A stretch of DNA of 64,000 nt from Thioalkalicoccus limnaeus (GTDB lineage Bacteria; Pseudomonadota; Gammaproteobacteria; Chromatiales; Chromatiaceae): assembly GCF_041197575.1 (NCBI RefSeq), contig NZ_JBDKXB010000008.1:62001-126000 (forward strand). The letters run 5' to 3'. Of the stretch, positions 38,231-47,661 are shown piece by piece. Positions within the stretch are counted from its first letter, which is position 1. Every line of letters starts with the position of its first letter. The translations under genes were made by a program, and so were the position numbers. Below the pieces are notes generated by a model. It had not been told where the DNA came from. It did not search any database and was given only the letters and a program-made list of their open reading frames with translations.

Positions 38231-40089
38231 CGCGCCGAAAACGGCCAACCACGCTGCCCGAAGCGCTGCCGGGCCTCGGCCGCATCCTGCGCCGTTTTTG
38301 GCCCTACCTCCGCAAGCACCTCCTGTTGATCGCCGGGGCCATGCTCGCCCTGTTCGCCAGCATCGGCGCCCGATTGCTGGAACCCTGGCCGCTGAAGTTC
38401 GTGATCGACCGCGTGGTGGTCGATGCGCCCGCCGGTGGCGCTTCGGGATGGGCCTGGGTCGATGGCTTGGACCCCATGACGCTGCTGACCTATGCGGCGC
38501 TCGCCATGTTGCTGATCGTCGCCGCGCGCGGTGTGGGATCCTACCTCAGCACCATCAGTTTCGCGTTGGTCGGCAATAAGGTGTTGACTGAGGTTCGCGA
38601 GGATCTCTATCGCCATCTGCAGCGGCTTTCACTAGGGTTTCACCACAAGGCGAAGACCGGCGATCTGACCATTCGGATCATCGGCGATATCGGGATGTTG
38701 AAAGAGACCACGGTGACGGCGATTCTGCCGTTGCTAGCAAACGTGCTGGTGCTCGGCGGCATGGTGGGCATCATGTTGTGGCTGAACTGGCAGTTGGCGC
38801 TGATCGCCCTGTTGCCCATGCCGTTGCTCTGGTTGACCAGCGTCAAGGTCGGCCGCCGGATTCAAGAGGTCAGCCGCAAGCAACGCCAGCGCGAGGGTGC
38901 GATGGCATCAACCGCCGCGGAATCCATGACGGCGATTCGGGACATCCAGGCTTTGTCGTTGGAGAAGACCTTCGAGAAGGCCTTCACCAGCGAGAGCAGG
39001 AAAAGCCTGAAGGAGGGCGTCAAGGCCAAGCGACTCGCGGCCGGACTCGAGCGCACGGTCGATGTGCTGATCGGCCTGTCTTCGGCCCTTGTACTCTGGT
39101 TTGGCGCCCGATTGGTGCTGGCCGGTGCTCTGACCCCGGGTGATCTGATTGTGTTTCTTGCGTACCTAAAGAACATCTTCCGCCCGATTCGCGAGTTTGC
39201 CAAGTACACCGGTCGGTTAGCCAAAGCCACCGCTGCCGGGGAGCGGGTCGTCGATCTACTGGAACAAACCGCCGAGATTCAGGACCTGCCGAACGCCCGG
39301 CCCGCGCCGCCGTTCGTCGGGGCCGTCCAGTTCGATCAGGTCAGTTTCGCATACGAACCGGGCCAGCCGGTCTTGAACCAGATCGACCTGTGTGTCGCGC
39401 CAGGGGAGCGGGTCGCGGTGGTCGGCCCCTCCGGGATGGGGAAATCCACGCTGGTCAGCCTGCTGCTGCGCCTTCATGATCCGCGCGAAGGTCGCGTGCT
39501 CGTCGACGGCGTCGATATCCGCGAGTACCGTCTCGACTCGTTGCGCGCCCAGATCAGCATCGTGCTGTCCGATAGCCTGCTGTTCGCGGCCAGCGTACGG
39601 GACAACATCGGCTATGGGGCGCCCGACGCCAGCACCGAGCAGATCGAACGCGCCGCGCGTCTGGCCAACGCCCATGCGTTTATCACCGCCCTGCCGAACG
39701 GCTACGATACCCTCTTGGGCGAGCGCGGCGTGACGCTGTCGAGCGGCCAGCGGCAACGGATTGCGATTGCCCGGGCGGCCCTGCGTCGCGGTCCGATCCT
39801 GATCCTCGACGAGCCCACCAGCGGCCTCGACCGCGACAACGAACGGGCGGTGATCGAAGCCCTGGAGAACCTTTCCCGGGGTCGCACCGTATTGATGATC
39901 ACCCATGATCTCGAACTCGCGGCACGTGCCGACCGAATCCTCTATTTGGAGGCCGGCGGGCTCTCTGAACAGGGTGCCCACGCCGAATTGCTCGGCCGGG
40001 GTGGTCGCTATGCCGCCCTGTTCCGGGCGCGCGCCGAACAGCCCCGCCCGAGCCCCGTTCCGGAGACCTCCAATGCTGTCGAATCCTGA
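38227..40089 (+). CDS. ABC exporter, fused permease/ATPase
   Basis: 620 residues with a six-helix membrane domain (about 30-330) and an ABC domain carrying Walker A GPSGMGKST, signature LSSGQRQRIAIARAAL, Walker B ILILDEPTSGLD and ITHDL. Same overall type as MsbA, but embedded in a glycosyltransferase operon, suggesting export or flipping of the glycosylated product across the inner membrane. Note SSGQ instead of the commoner SGGQ in the signature. Overlaps the following gene by 17 bases. Confidence 0.9.
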   Translation: MTRRKRPTTLPEALPGLGRILRRFWPYLRKHLLLIAGAMLALFASIGARLLEPWPLKFVIDRVVVDAPAGGASGWAWVDGLDPMTLLTYAALAMLLIVAARGVGSYLSTISFALVGNKVLTEVREDLYRHLQRLSLGFHHKAKTGDLTIRIIGDIGMLKETTVTAILPLLANVLVLGGMVGIMLWLNWQLALIALLPMPLLWLTSVKVGRRIQEVSRKQRQREGAMASTAAESMTAIRDIQALSLEKTFEKAFTSESRKSLKEGVKAKRLAAGLERTVDVLIGLSSALVLWFGARLVLAGALTPGDLIVFLAYLKNIFRPIREFAKYTGRLAKATAAGERVVDLLEQTAEIQDLPNARPAPPFVGAVQFDQVSFAYEPGQPVLNQIDLCVAPGERVAVVGPSGMGKSTLVSLLLRLHDPREGRVLVDGVDIREYRLDSLRAQISIVLSDSLLFAASVRDNIGYGAPDASTEQIERAARLANAHAFITALPNGYDTLLGERGVTLSSGQRQRIAIARAALRRGPILILDEPTSGLDRDNERAVIEALENLSRGRTVLMITHDLELAARADRILYLEAGGLSEQGAHAELLGRGGRYAALFRARAEQPRPSPVPETSNAVES

Positions 40090-41416
40090 CCGTCGCATCG
40101 TCGCCCAGGATCGCAACCTGCCAGGATTGGCTCTGCTGCTCGACGAACATCACGCGTTGAGCCTGTTTCGCACCGCATGGCCACAGCATCGGCTACAGAG
40201 GCTCGCCACCACCTACCTGCGTTACAAACCGGGCGTTCGATGCCTGGCCGGCTACCTCGGTCATACTCGGGATGGTCCGATGCTATGGCACGCCAAGGCC
40301 TACACCGCCGACGAGTACACCAATGTCCGCGACGCCGCCGCGCGGGCCTCATCCGACGGAAGCGCTTCCGCACCCGCCCTGCTCGATGACCAGTGCATCG
40401 CGGCATGGCATTTCCCCACCGACCGAAAGCTGGTCGGGTTGTCCGACCTCGCATCCGCCGAGCCGCGCGCGCGATGGCTGCGCGAGCAATTGCCCGATAA
40501 GACTGCTTTATGGCGGGCTCGCCTCGAGACGCTGCGCTACAAACCCGAACGCCGCTACGTCGGCAAGCTGACGACGGGCGTCCGCGATGAAGCGCTGGCC
40601 AAGGTTTACGACCAGCGAGACTTCGAGAATGCATGGCGGGCCGCCAAGACCATCCAGACCTGGACGGTTCGGGAGCCTTTGATCGTCGCCCGACCGCTCG
40701 GACGATCCAAGCGTCGACGGTTCATCGTCAGTCAGTGGCTGGCCGGCGAACCCTTGAGCGAGCTCCTGCTCGGTGCCGATTGCTCGGCGGATCGTCTGTG
40801 CGAGATCGGCGCGGCGCTCGCCGAATTCCATCGGCAAGTGCCCGACCATCTCGAGCGGGTCGCCCGTGAACACGAGGCCATGGCGGTGCTGGCCGCCGCC
40901 AACGCCGCCGCCTGGCTATGCCCGGATCTGGCCCCGAGATTGCGCCGGTTGGCCCCGCGGATCGCCGCGGAGTTGTTGGCGGCACCCGCCGAACAGCGTC
41001 CCATCCACGGCGACTTCTCCGCCGATCAGATCTTGGTGGCTGCCCACGGCATCGGCATCATCGACTACGACCGAACGCGAGTAGGGGATCCGGCCGCCGA
41101 TTTCGGAACCTTCATCGCCCAGTTGGAGCGCAACGAGGTCTGCGGGACGCTACCGGTTGGACGGGCCGGAGAGGTCGCCGAAGCCCTGAACGACGGCTAT
41201 TGCCGTCAGGCTCGATGCGCCCAGCCCTCGAAGACGGATCTATACGTCGCCGCCGGATTGCTGCGGCTGGCACCGCATGGGTTCCGCAACCGCCTGGTGG
41301 ATTGGCCGGTCCATATCGAGCACCTATTGCAACGAGCAGAACGGTTTTTCCGCGTGTATTCCCGGAACGAGCAGATCGCCATACCCATCGGAGCAGGAGA
41401 GAGGTTCGGCGCATGA
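40073..41416 (+). CDS. APH-fold phosphotransferase, divergent active site
   Basis: 447 residues. The second half is a protein-kinase-like aminoglycoside phosphotransferase fold: catalytic loop IHGDFSADQ and metal loop IIDYDRTRVGDPAADFG. The usual Asn of HGDxxxxN is Gln here, so activity is uncertain. The N-terminal ~180 residues have two LRYKP motifs (YLRYKPGVRC and TLRYKPERRY), also echoed in the next gene as RRHKPGRRC. Possibly phosphorylates a sugar or lipid intermediate; inference from context only. Confidence 0.75.
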   Translation: MLSNPDRRIVAQDRNLPGLALLLDEHHALSLFRTAWPQHRLQRLATTYLRYKPGVRCLAGYLGHTRDGPMLWHAKAYTADEYTNVRDAAARASSDGSASAPALLDDQCIAAWHFPTDRKLVGLSDLASAEPRARWLREQLPDKTALWRARLETLRYKPERRYVGKLTTGVRDEALAKVYDQRDFENAWRAAKTIQTWTVREPLIVARPLGRSKRRRFIVSQWLAGEPLSELLLGADCSADRLCEIGAALAEFHRQVPDHLERVAREHEAMAVLAAANAAAWLCPDLAPRLRRLAPRIAAELLAAPAEQRPIHGDFSADQILVAAHGIGIIDYDRTRVGDPAADFGTFIAQLERNEVCGTLPVGRAGEVAEALNDGYCRQARCAQPSKTDLYVAAGLLRLAPHGFRNRLVDWPVHIEHLLQRAERFFRVYSRNEQIAIPIGAGERFGA

Positions 41417-42450
41417 CGGCCATCGTGAGCGATCCGAACGGCGCCCTCGGCGATCTGGCCATGCCCATGTTGCGGCTGGCGCTGCAACCTGAGTACATGG
41501 TGCGACGCCTTCGGGAGTGCCTGCCCCTTGTCCGCCAACTCGCCACCGGTGACGAGCCCATCCGACTACGAGCGATCCATGTGCGCCGACATAAGCCGGG
41601 ACGACGCTGCCTGATCGAATACGAGTTGATCGATGCCGGACCCCGCGGCGGCGAGACGCGATTGACCCTGCTCGGCAAGGTCCGGGCCAAAGGGCTGGAT
41701 CACCGCAGCTACGCGGTTCAGGAGGCGTTGTGGCGGACTGGGTTCGGCCCGCCGAGCGAGGACCGGATCGGCGTGCCCGAACCGCTCGGCCTTCTGCCGG
41801 ATCTGGCGATGTGGCTGCAACGCAAGGTTCCCGGCCAACCGGTGACGGAGTCGTTGACCGGTCCGGATGGTGCCGCGCTAGCGGTGCGGATCGCCGGTGC
41901 GCTCCACAAGTTGCAACGCTCCAGCGCTCCGGTGAATCGCCGTCACACCCTGACCGATGAGCTGTCCATCCTGCGCCAGCAGCTTGGGCTGGTGGCCAAG
42001 GCGCATCCGGCATGGGCCGTCCGTATTCAGCGCGTGCTGGCAGCGTGCGAGCGCCTGGGCGCCGCCATCGGGCCCGGCCCGTTTGTCCCCAGCCACCGGG
42101 ATTTCTACCCTGATAACCTGCTGGTGGATCGTGAATGGCTGCATCTGGTCGACCTCGACCTGTGCTGCGAGGCCGATCCGGGGCTGGACATGGGCAACTT
42201 CATCGGCCATGTGACCGAGCTCAGCCTGCGGACCCGCCAGGACCCCGAGGCGCTGGCGGATCTCGAACAAACCCTGGAAGACGAATTCTTGCGCCTCGCG
42301 GGCGTGGCGTCCCGCACCGCGATTCGGGCCTACGCCACGCTGACGCTGGTCCGGCATATCGCCATCAGCGCCCGGATCCCCGAGCGGCGTCGCTGGACAC
42401 CCGCAGTGCTCGAACTATCCGAGCGGCGGCTCGGGATCGTGGCGCGTTGA
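41413..42450 (+). CDS. APH-fold phosphotransferase
   Basis: 345 residues, starts by ATGA overlap with the previous gene. Catalytic loop SHRDFYPDN and metal loop VDLDLCCEADPGLDMGNF are canonical for this fold, unlike the preceding gene. A shared RRHKPGRRC-type N-terminal motif suggests the two kinases are related by duplication or form a pair. Last gene of the glycosyltransferase/ABC operon. Substrate unknown; choline/ethanolamine, sugar or aminoglycoside-type alcohols are family possibilities. Confidence 0.78.
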   Translation: MTAIVSDPNGALGDLAMPMLRLALQPEYMVRRLRECLPLVRQLATGDEPIRLRAIHVRRHKPGRRCLIEYELIDAGPRGGETRLTLLGKVRAKGLDHRSYAVQEALWRTGFGPPSEDRIGVPEPLGLLPDLAMWLQRKVPGQPVTESLTGPDGAALAVRIAGALHKLQRSSAPVNRRHTLTDELSILRQQLGLVAKAHPAWAVRIQRVLAACERLGAAIGPGPFVPSHRDFYPDNLLVDREWLHLVDLDLCCEADPGLDMGNFIGHVTELSLRTRQDPEALADLEQTLEDEFLRLAGVASRTAIRAYATLTLVRHIAISARIPERRRWTPAVLELSERRLGIVAR

Positions 42451-42591
42451 GCCATAGATCCTGGCCCCGCCAGAGATCGGCGGTTCAGCGGTCGTTCGTG
42501 GCGGAGCCGATACGCTCGCGCAAGCCACTTCGAGCGCCACGCGTGGTCGGCACCCGTCTTCGCGGCAACTTCCCGGATCCAAGTGCAGCCA

Positions 42592-43032
42592 TCAGAACCG
42601 CTCGGAGCTGCGCAACCGCTCCAGCATGCGCTGACGGAAGGCCTCACGCGAAGGCTCCACATCGGACCACGGCTCCAGTATCTCCCCCGCCGCTCGACGG
42701 TGCGGGGTCAAGCGCTCCGATGGCCGCGATGGGACAAGCCGTTCGTCGAACTCGAAGCGGCCGCTATCGGCGCTCCCCGAGGGTACGCCAGTGGACCCGC
42801 GTTGGATACTGATGTCGGTGTTCTGACCATCGCGGGTGATGACCTTCTGCCCGTCCCGGTAGACACTCACCTGCGACTGGCTGGGGCCGGCCCCATGCTG
42901 CTCGATCACGGTCGTCGAACCGCCCGAGTGATGGGTCTGCGCCAGCGCGGCGGCGGTGATCAGGCTGAGCCCCAGGGCTGAACCGATCATCCACCAGTGC
43001 CGATGGCGCGAGCAGTGATTTCGCATCGTCAT
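42592..43032 (-). CDS. Small secreted protein in curlin-like cluster
   Basis: 146 residues with a signal peptide (WMIGSALGLSLITAAALAQ). The middle has SQVSVYRDGQKVITRDGQ and TDISIQRGS, faint echoes of the Q-x-G pattern in the two neighbours; the C-terminal half is charged (PSREAFRQRMLERLRSSERF). Not recognised. As the last gene of a three-gene minus-strand cluster it may be an assembly, capping or minor component; this is inference. Confidence 0.65.
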   Translation of the reverse strand: MTMRNHCSRHRHWWMIGSALGLSLITAAALAQTHHSGGSTTVIEQHGAGPSQSQVSVYRDGQKVITRDGQNTDISIQRGSTGVPSGSADSGRFEFDERLVPSRPSERLTPHRRAAGEILEPWSDVEPSREAFRQRMLERLRSSERF

Positions 43033-43108
43033 GGGCAGGGCTCCCGAATCAGAGGGTCAAAGTCGAGGGCCAGGTCGTCCCGACCCTCGTTTACGGCCGA
43101 CGGAGCGG

Positions 43109-43402
43109 CTATTGGCCGCGATGGCGGTCGGGGTAGCGCAGCGCCTCGTATTGGTATTGCCGGACCTTGTTGTTGTTGACCTCGCCGCTCTGAGCCGTCT
43201 GCGCCCAGTTGGACTGACCGGCCTGGACCGTGCGATTGAAGTTGCGCTGACAGTCTTGCTCGACCACCGAGCGGTTCACCCGCTCGTTCTGAATACTGAC
43301 ATTGAAGCAAGGACTGTGGGCCGGGTCGCGCGCGGGCTCGCCCTGGACCAGGGGGGCCGCGGCGAGCAGCGTCGCGACGAGGGAGAAACCTAGTGCTTTC
43401 AT
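43109..43402 (-). CDS. Curlin-repeat-like secreted protein, minor-type
   Basis: 97 residues from the ATG at 43402. Signal peptide LGFSLVATLLAAAPLVQG. After a segment with two cysteines come about three 11-residue units of the xNxNxTxQxGx type: RNFNRTVQAGQ, SNWAQTAQSGE, VNNNKVRQYQY. The spacing of Asn, Thr, Gln and Gly resembles strands of CsgA/CsgB curlin repeats. Fewer and less perfect repeats than the upstream gene, as a nucleator would have. A longer frame to 43567 was trimmed. Confidence 0.65.
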   Translation of the reverse strand: MKALGFSLVATLLAAAPLVQGEPARDPAHSPCFNVSIQNERVNRSVVEQDCQRNFNRTVQAGQSNWAQTAQSGEVNNNKVRQYQYEALRYPDRHRGQ

Positions 43403-43467
43403 GGCGTGGATCCTGATGGCTGTTGGCGGTTTAGCCGGCACCCGGCCTGCGGGTACCGGCCCTCGGC

Positions 43468-43782
43468 TCAATCGCGGTCGCGGCCCCGCTGGCCGCCGCG
43501 GTCGGACAAGCTGCGCTGATCGGTCAGGTTGTAGTTCATCTGGCCGAACTGGCCGGTCTGATTCCAATTCTCCTCGCCGCGCTGACGGGTGCGGTTGGCA
43601 TTGTCGCGGCCTTCCTGGTAGGTCGCATTGTCATTGAGCGCGCCGCGCTGATAGGTGTCATTGGTGTTGATGCGCCCTTCCTGGATCGTGGTATTCACGT
43701 TGGTCCCGGCGGCGAGGGGGCCGGCGAGCGTGGCAAGGGCGGCGGCCAGGGTGAGCGGCAGGAACTTGGCGGTCGTCTTCAT
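43468..43782 (-). CDS. Curlin-repeat-like secreted protein, major-type
   Basis: 104 residues from the ATG at 43782 (AGAGG upstream). Signal peptide FLPLTLAAALATLAGPLAAG, then six tandem 11-residue units with consensus xNxNxTxQxGx: TNVNTTIQEGR, INTNDTYQRGA, LNDNATYQEGR, DNANRTRQRGE, ENWNQTGQFGQ and the weaker MNYNLTDQRSL. A short basic tail follows. This is the pattern of stacked beta-strands in functional amyloids of the curli type. No csgG, csgE or csgF lies in the window. Confidence 0.7.
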   Translation of the reverse strand: MKTTAKFLPLTLAAALATLAGPLAAGTNVNTTIQEGRINTNDTYQRGALNDNATYQEGRDNANRTRQRGEENWNQTGQFGQMNYNLTDQRSLSDRGGQRGRDRD

Positions 43783-44147
43783 AGTATCGGCCTCTTGAGT
43801 CAGTGAAGATCGTCGGGTTGGGGGAGCGACCGCGGCTCGACGGTTCGGGCGAGCGGCGGTGTCATTGCCCCACGGATCGGATTGGGGCCTCCCCAAGGCG
43901 GGCTACGTTCATCCCGTCTTGAGGCACAGTCTATGCGCCGCTAGCTGAACGACTCCTGAACGAAACCGCCGCAGAGCGGTGGTGAGTTCCAGCGGGTCAC
44001 GCCGGTGATCGACGCCGCGCTACGCGGCCCCTGCGCTCGTGCCACTTGAAAGCTGCGGCAAGCCCCGACTCCCGGGTAAACTCCACAGAGTCCCGCCGCG
44101 CGGAAGTCATCAGTCTCCGCGCTCTTCTTCATAAGCCTTCCCTATCG
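43783..44147. other. Divergent spacer between curlin-like cluster and mutS
   Basis: 365 bases with the promoters of the curlin-like genes (minus) and mutS (plus). No RNA gene or convincing promoter motif was identified. The open frame upstream of mutS from 44046 does not resemble MutS and was not used. Confidence 0.4.
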
Positions 44148-46712
44148 ATGAGCGACTCGGACATCTCTACACACACCCCGATGATGCAGCAGTACCTGCG
44201 CCTGAAGGCCGAGTACCCGGACCTGCTGTTGTTCTACCGCATGGGGGATTTCTATGAGCTCTTCTACGAGGATGCCGAGCGGGCGGCGCGGGTGCTCGAC
44301 ATCGCCTTGACGAAACGCGGCCAATCGGCCGGGCGGCCGATCCCGATGGCCGGCGTACCCTTTCATGCCGCCGAGACCTATTTGGCTCGGCTCGTGCGGC
44401 ACGGGATCGGCGTGGCCATCTGCGAGCAGATCGGCGATCCCGGCAAGTCGAAGGGGCCGGTCGAACGCGCGGTCGTACGCGTCGTCACACCGGGGACCCT
44501 GACCGACGAGGCCTTGCTCGAGGATCGTCGCGACAACCTGCTGGTCGCGATCCAGCAGGATGGCGGGCGTTTCGGGCTCGCGAGCCTGGAACTGTCGAGC
44601 GGGCGTTTCTCGGTGCTCGAGGTCTCCGACCGCGAAGGCCTTCTGAGCGAGATCGAGCGGCTGGAACCGGCCGAGATCCTGATCGCCGAGGACAGCCCGT
44701 TGGCCAACGACCTACAGCGCACCCGGGGCCTCACTCACCGTCCGGTATGGCATTTCGACACCGACAGCGCCCATCGGCTGCTCTGCGAGCAATTCGGCAC
44801 CCGCGATCTGGTCGGCTTCGGCTGCGCCGACCGGCCGCTCGCGATTGGTGCCGCTGGGGCCCTGCTCCAGTACGTTCAACACACGCAGCGCGCCGCCCTC
44901 CCTCATCTGCGTGGTCTGCGGACCGAGGACCGTGACCAAGCGGTGATCCTAGATGCGGCGACGCGCCGCAACCTGGAGATTACGACCAGCCTGTCGGGTG
45001 TCGGCGGACCGACCCTCGCCAGCGTCATGGACCGGACGGCGACGGCGATGGGCGGCCGGCTGCTGCGCCGCTGGCTGGGTCGCCCGCTGCGCGACATCGA
45101 GACGGTCCGGGCCCGCCATCAGGCGATTGCGACCCTGATCGACGCCGGTGTCCAGGCGGCCTGGCACGAGATCCTCGCCGGAATCGGTGACCTGGAACGG
45201 ATCCTCGCCCGCATCGCACTCGGCACGGCGCGACCGCGCGATCTGGCCGTGTTGCGCGATTCGCTAGCCCGCTTGCCGAGGCTGTCGGCCCTCGTCGAGC
45301 CGTTCGATGATCCGCTACTCCGGGCGCTCCAGATCGGTCTCGGCGATCAATCCCCGAGCCTGGAACGACTCACCCGGGCGATCGTCGAGCAACCGCCCCC
45401 GCTCGTTCGGGACGGCGGCGTCATCGCCCCCGGCTATGACGCCGAACTCGACGCCCTCCGTGACCTATCGGCCAATGCCGACCAGTTTCTCCTGGACCTG
45501 GAGGCCCGCGAGCGCGAGCGGACCGGGCTTGCGAACCTGAAGCTCGGCTACAACCGCATCCACGGCTATTACATCGAGCTCAACCGCAGTCAGGCCGAAC
45601 GGGTCCCACCCGACTATGTGCGCCGCCAGACCCTAAAGGGCGTCGAGCGCTACATCACGCCGGAGCTCAAGCGTTTCGAGGACGAGGTCTTGAGCAGCCG
45701 CGAACGGGCGCTCGCGCGCGAAAAGGACCTTTATGGCGGCTTGCTCGCCGAACTCGCCGAACAGCTCCCCGACCTTCAGGCCTGTGCCGAGGCGCTGGCG
45801 ACGCTCGATGTGCTCGCGAATCTAGCCGAACGGGCCATTCAGCTCGATTGGACACGGCCGGACTTGGTGGTGGAGCCGGGGTTTGGGATCGTGGCCGGGC
45901 GCCATCCGGTCGTCGAGCAGGTGCTCGATGCACCCTTCGTCGCCAACGACCTGTACCTCGATGACCGCGAACGGGTGCTCGTGATCACCGGGCCGAACAT
46001 GGGCGGCAAATCGACCTTCATGCGCCAGACGGCGCTGATCGTGCTGATGGCCTATGCCGGCAGTTTCGTCCCGGCCCGGTCCGCGCGGCTCGGGCCGATC
46101 GACCGGATCTTCTCGCGGATCGGCGCCGCCGACGACCTGGCTGGGGGTCGTTCGACCTTCATGGTCGAGATGGAGGAGACCGCCAACATCCTGCACAATG
46201 CGACGGCCCAGAGCCTGGTGCTGATGGACGAGGTGGGACGCGGGACCAGCACCTTCGATGGTCTGTCGCTCGCCTGGGCCTGCGGCGTCGAGCTGGCGAC
46301 ACGCATCCAGGCCTTCACGCTCTTCGCGACCCACTACTTCGAGCTGACGACCCTGCCCGACGAGTACCCGGGGATCGCGAACCGCCACCTAGAAGCGATC
46401 GAACATCAGGACTCGATCGTCTTTCTGCATCGCGTGCGCGAGGGACCGGCGAACCAGAGCTACGGGCTTCAGGTCGCGGCCTTAGCCGGCGTGCCGCGCA
46501 CGGTCATCGACCGCGCCCGCGAACGGCTGCGCGGCCTCGAAGAGGCCGCGCGCCAGCACACCGACCGGGGGGCCACCCAATTGTCGCTGTCGCTCGGCGA
46601 GCCGCCGCATCCGGCCGTCGAGGCGCTGCGGTCGTTGGACCCCGACGGCCTGAGCCCTCGCGCCGCGCTGGACGCGCTTTATCAGCTCAAGGGATTGGCC
46701 GACTCGGGCTGA
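44148..46712 (+). CDS. mutS: DNA mismatch repair protein MutS
   Basis: Recognises mismatches and loops. 854 residues, the usual length. Mismatch-binding domain I contains the wedge FYRMGDFYELF; the C-terminal ATPase has Walker A GPNMGGKST, then LVLMDEVGRGTSTFDG and the ATHYFELT switch. The start at 44148 gives MSDSDISTHTPMMQQYLRLK, the conserved opening. No mutL nearby. Confidence 0.97.
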   Translation: MSDSDISTHTPMMQQYLRLKAEYPDLLLFYRMGDFYELFYEDAERAARVLDIALTKRGQSAGRPIPMAGVPFHAAETYLARLVRHGIGVAICEQIGDPGKSKGPVERAVVRVVTPGTLTDEALLEDRRDNLLVAIQQDGGRFGLASLELSSGRFSVLEVSDREGLLSEIERLEPAEILIAEDSPLANDLQRTRGLTHRPVWHFDTDSAHRLLCEQFGTRDLVGFGCADRPLAIGAAGALLQYVQHTQRAALPHLRGLRTEDRDQAVILDAATRRNLEITTSLSGVGGPTLASVMDRTATAMGGRLLRRWLGRPLRDIETVRARHQAIATLIDAGVQAAWHEILAGIGDLERILARIALGTARPRDLAVLRDSLARLPRLSALVEPFDDPLLRALQIGLGDQSPSLERLTRAIVEQPPPLVRDGGVIAPGYDAELDALRDLSANADQFLLDLEARERERTGLANLKLGYNRIHGYYIELNRSQAERVPPDYVRRQTLKGVERYITPELKRFEDEVLSSRERALAREKDLYGGLLAELAEQLPDLQACAEALATLDVLANLAERAIQLDWTRPDLVVEPGFGIVAGRHPVVEQVLDAPFVANDLYLDDRERVLVITGPNMGGKSTFMRQTALIVLMAYAGSFVPARSARLGPIDRIFSRIGAADDLAGGRSTFMVEMEETANILHNATAQSLVLMDEVGRGTSTFDGLSLAWACGVELATRIQAFTLFATHYFELTTLPDEYPGIANRHLEAIEHQDSIVFLHRVREGPANQSYGLQVAALAGVPRTVIDRARERLRGLEEAARQHTDRGATQLSLSLGEPPHPAVEALRSLDPDGLSPRAALDALYQLKGLADSG

Positions 46713-46727
46713 CCGTGACTTGGCCAG

Positions 46728-47513
46728 TCACGACGTCGAGGACGGCGGGATCCGTCCATCCGAGGCCCGGATCCGCAGCAGCGCAAGCGTGATGTTGTCC
46801 CGTCCGCCGCGGTCGCAGGCGAGCTGAACCAGCGCATCGGCGGCTGGCTCCAGTCTCTCGCCAACCACATCGAACAACTGACGAAGCCAATCGTCAGGCA
46901 CCATGTTCGATAGACCGTCGGTGCAGAACAGGTAGATATCGCCATCCTGGAGATCTTCGCACCCGCTCGCAACGAGGGTATCCGGGTAGGTGCCGAGTGC
47001 CCGCGTCAGCAGGTTCGCGCCGACCCCGTGCCGGCGCGCCTCGTCCAGGGATCGGAAAAATCCCTGCTCGACGGCGTCCTGAATCAGGGAGTGGTCGCGC
47101 GTGATCAAACGGATCTGATTGTCTCGCCAACGATAAAGCCGGGAATCGCCGACGTAGGCATAGATCAGACCATCCTCGCTGACGAGACCCATGACGACCG
47201 TCGTGCCCATTCCGCGACATTCGCGCTTGGCCTGCCCGAGTTCCCAGATCCGACGGTTGGCCTCCCGGACTGCTTCATCGACCTGAACCAGGAGGCGCTT
47301 TCCGATCGATGACGTGGATCTTCGCCGACGGAAATAGTCGACGATCGCTTCGGTCGCCAATTGGCTCGCCACGTGACCCGCTTGCGCCCCACCGATTCCA
47401 TCGGCAACGACGATCAAACCGAGCTGCGGCTCGACTGCCACCGCGTCCTCGTTTCGAGTGCGCACCCGGCCTCGATCGGTGCGCCATACATAGTCGACGT
47501 CGAATCTCTGCAT
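46728..47513 (-). CDS. PP2C-family serine/threonine protein phosphatase
   Basis: 261 residues, soluble. All PP2C metal motifs are present: RTRNEDAV, VVADGIGG, GMGTTVV, YVGDSRLYRW, CTDGLSN and the closing GGRDNITLALL. Resembles Stp1/PrpC-type phosphatases that reverse Hanks-type kinases, but no kinase gene is in the window. Converges with mutS with a 15-base gap. Confidence 0.93.
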   Translation of the reverse strand: MQRFDVDYVWRTDRGRVRTRNEDAVAVEPQLGLIVVADGIGGAQAGHVASQLATEAIVDYFRRRRSTSSIGKRLLVQVDEAVREANRRIWELGQAKRECRGMGTTVVMGLVSEDGLIYAYVGDSRLYRWRDNQIRLITRDHSLIQDAVEQGFFRSLDEARRHGVGANLLTRALGTYPDTLVASGCEDLQDGDIYLFCTDGLSNMVPDDWLRQLFDVVGERLEPAADALVQLACDRGGRDNITLALLRIRASDGRIPPSSTS

Positions 47514-47661
47514 GGCGTCGCTAGGTGCTATGCCCTTGGCAACTGGGCTGCGATGCCGAGTGCGTGGCTGTGACTGGCATACCGTCCATTTTCAACTCGA
47601 GGTCATCCCATCTCCCACCGTCATCTCGGCAGGCCCCTTGCCGAGGCCCGACGAGACGCAC

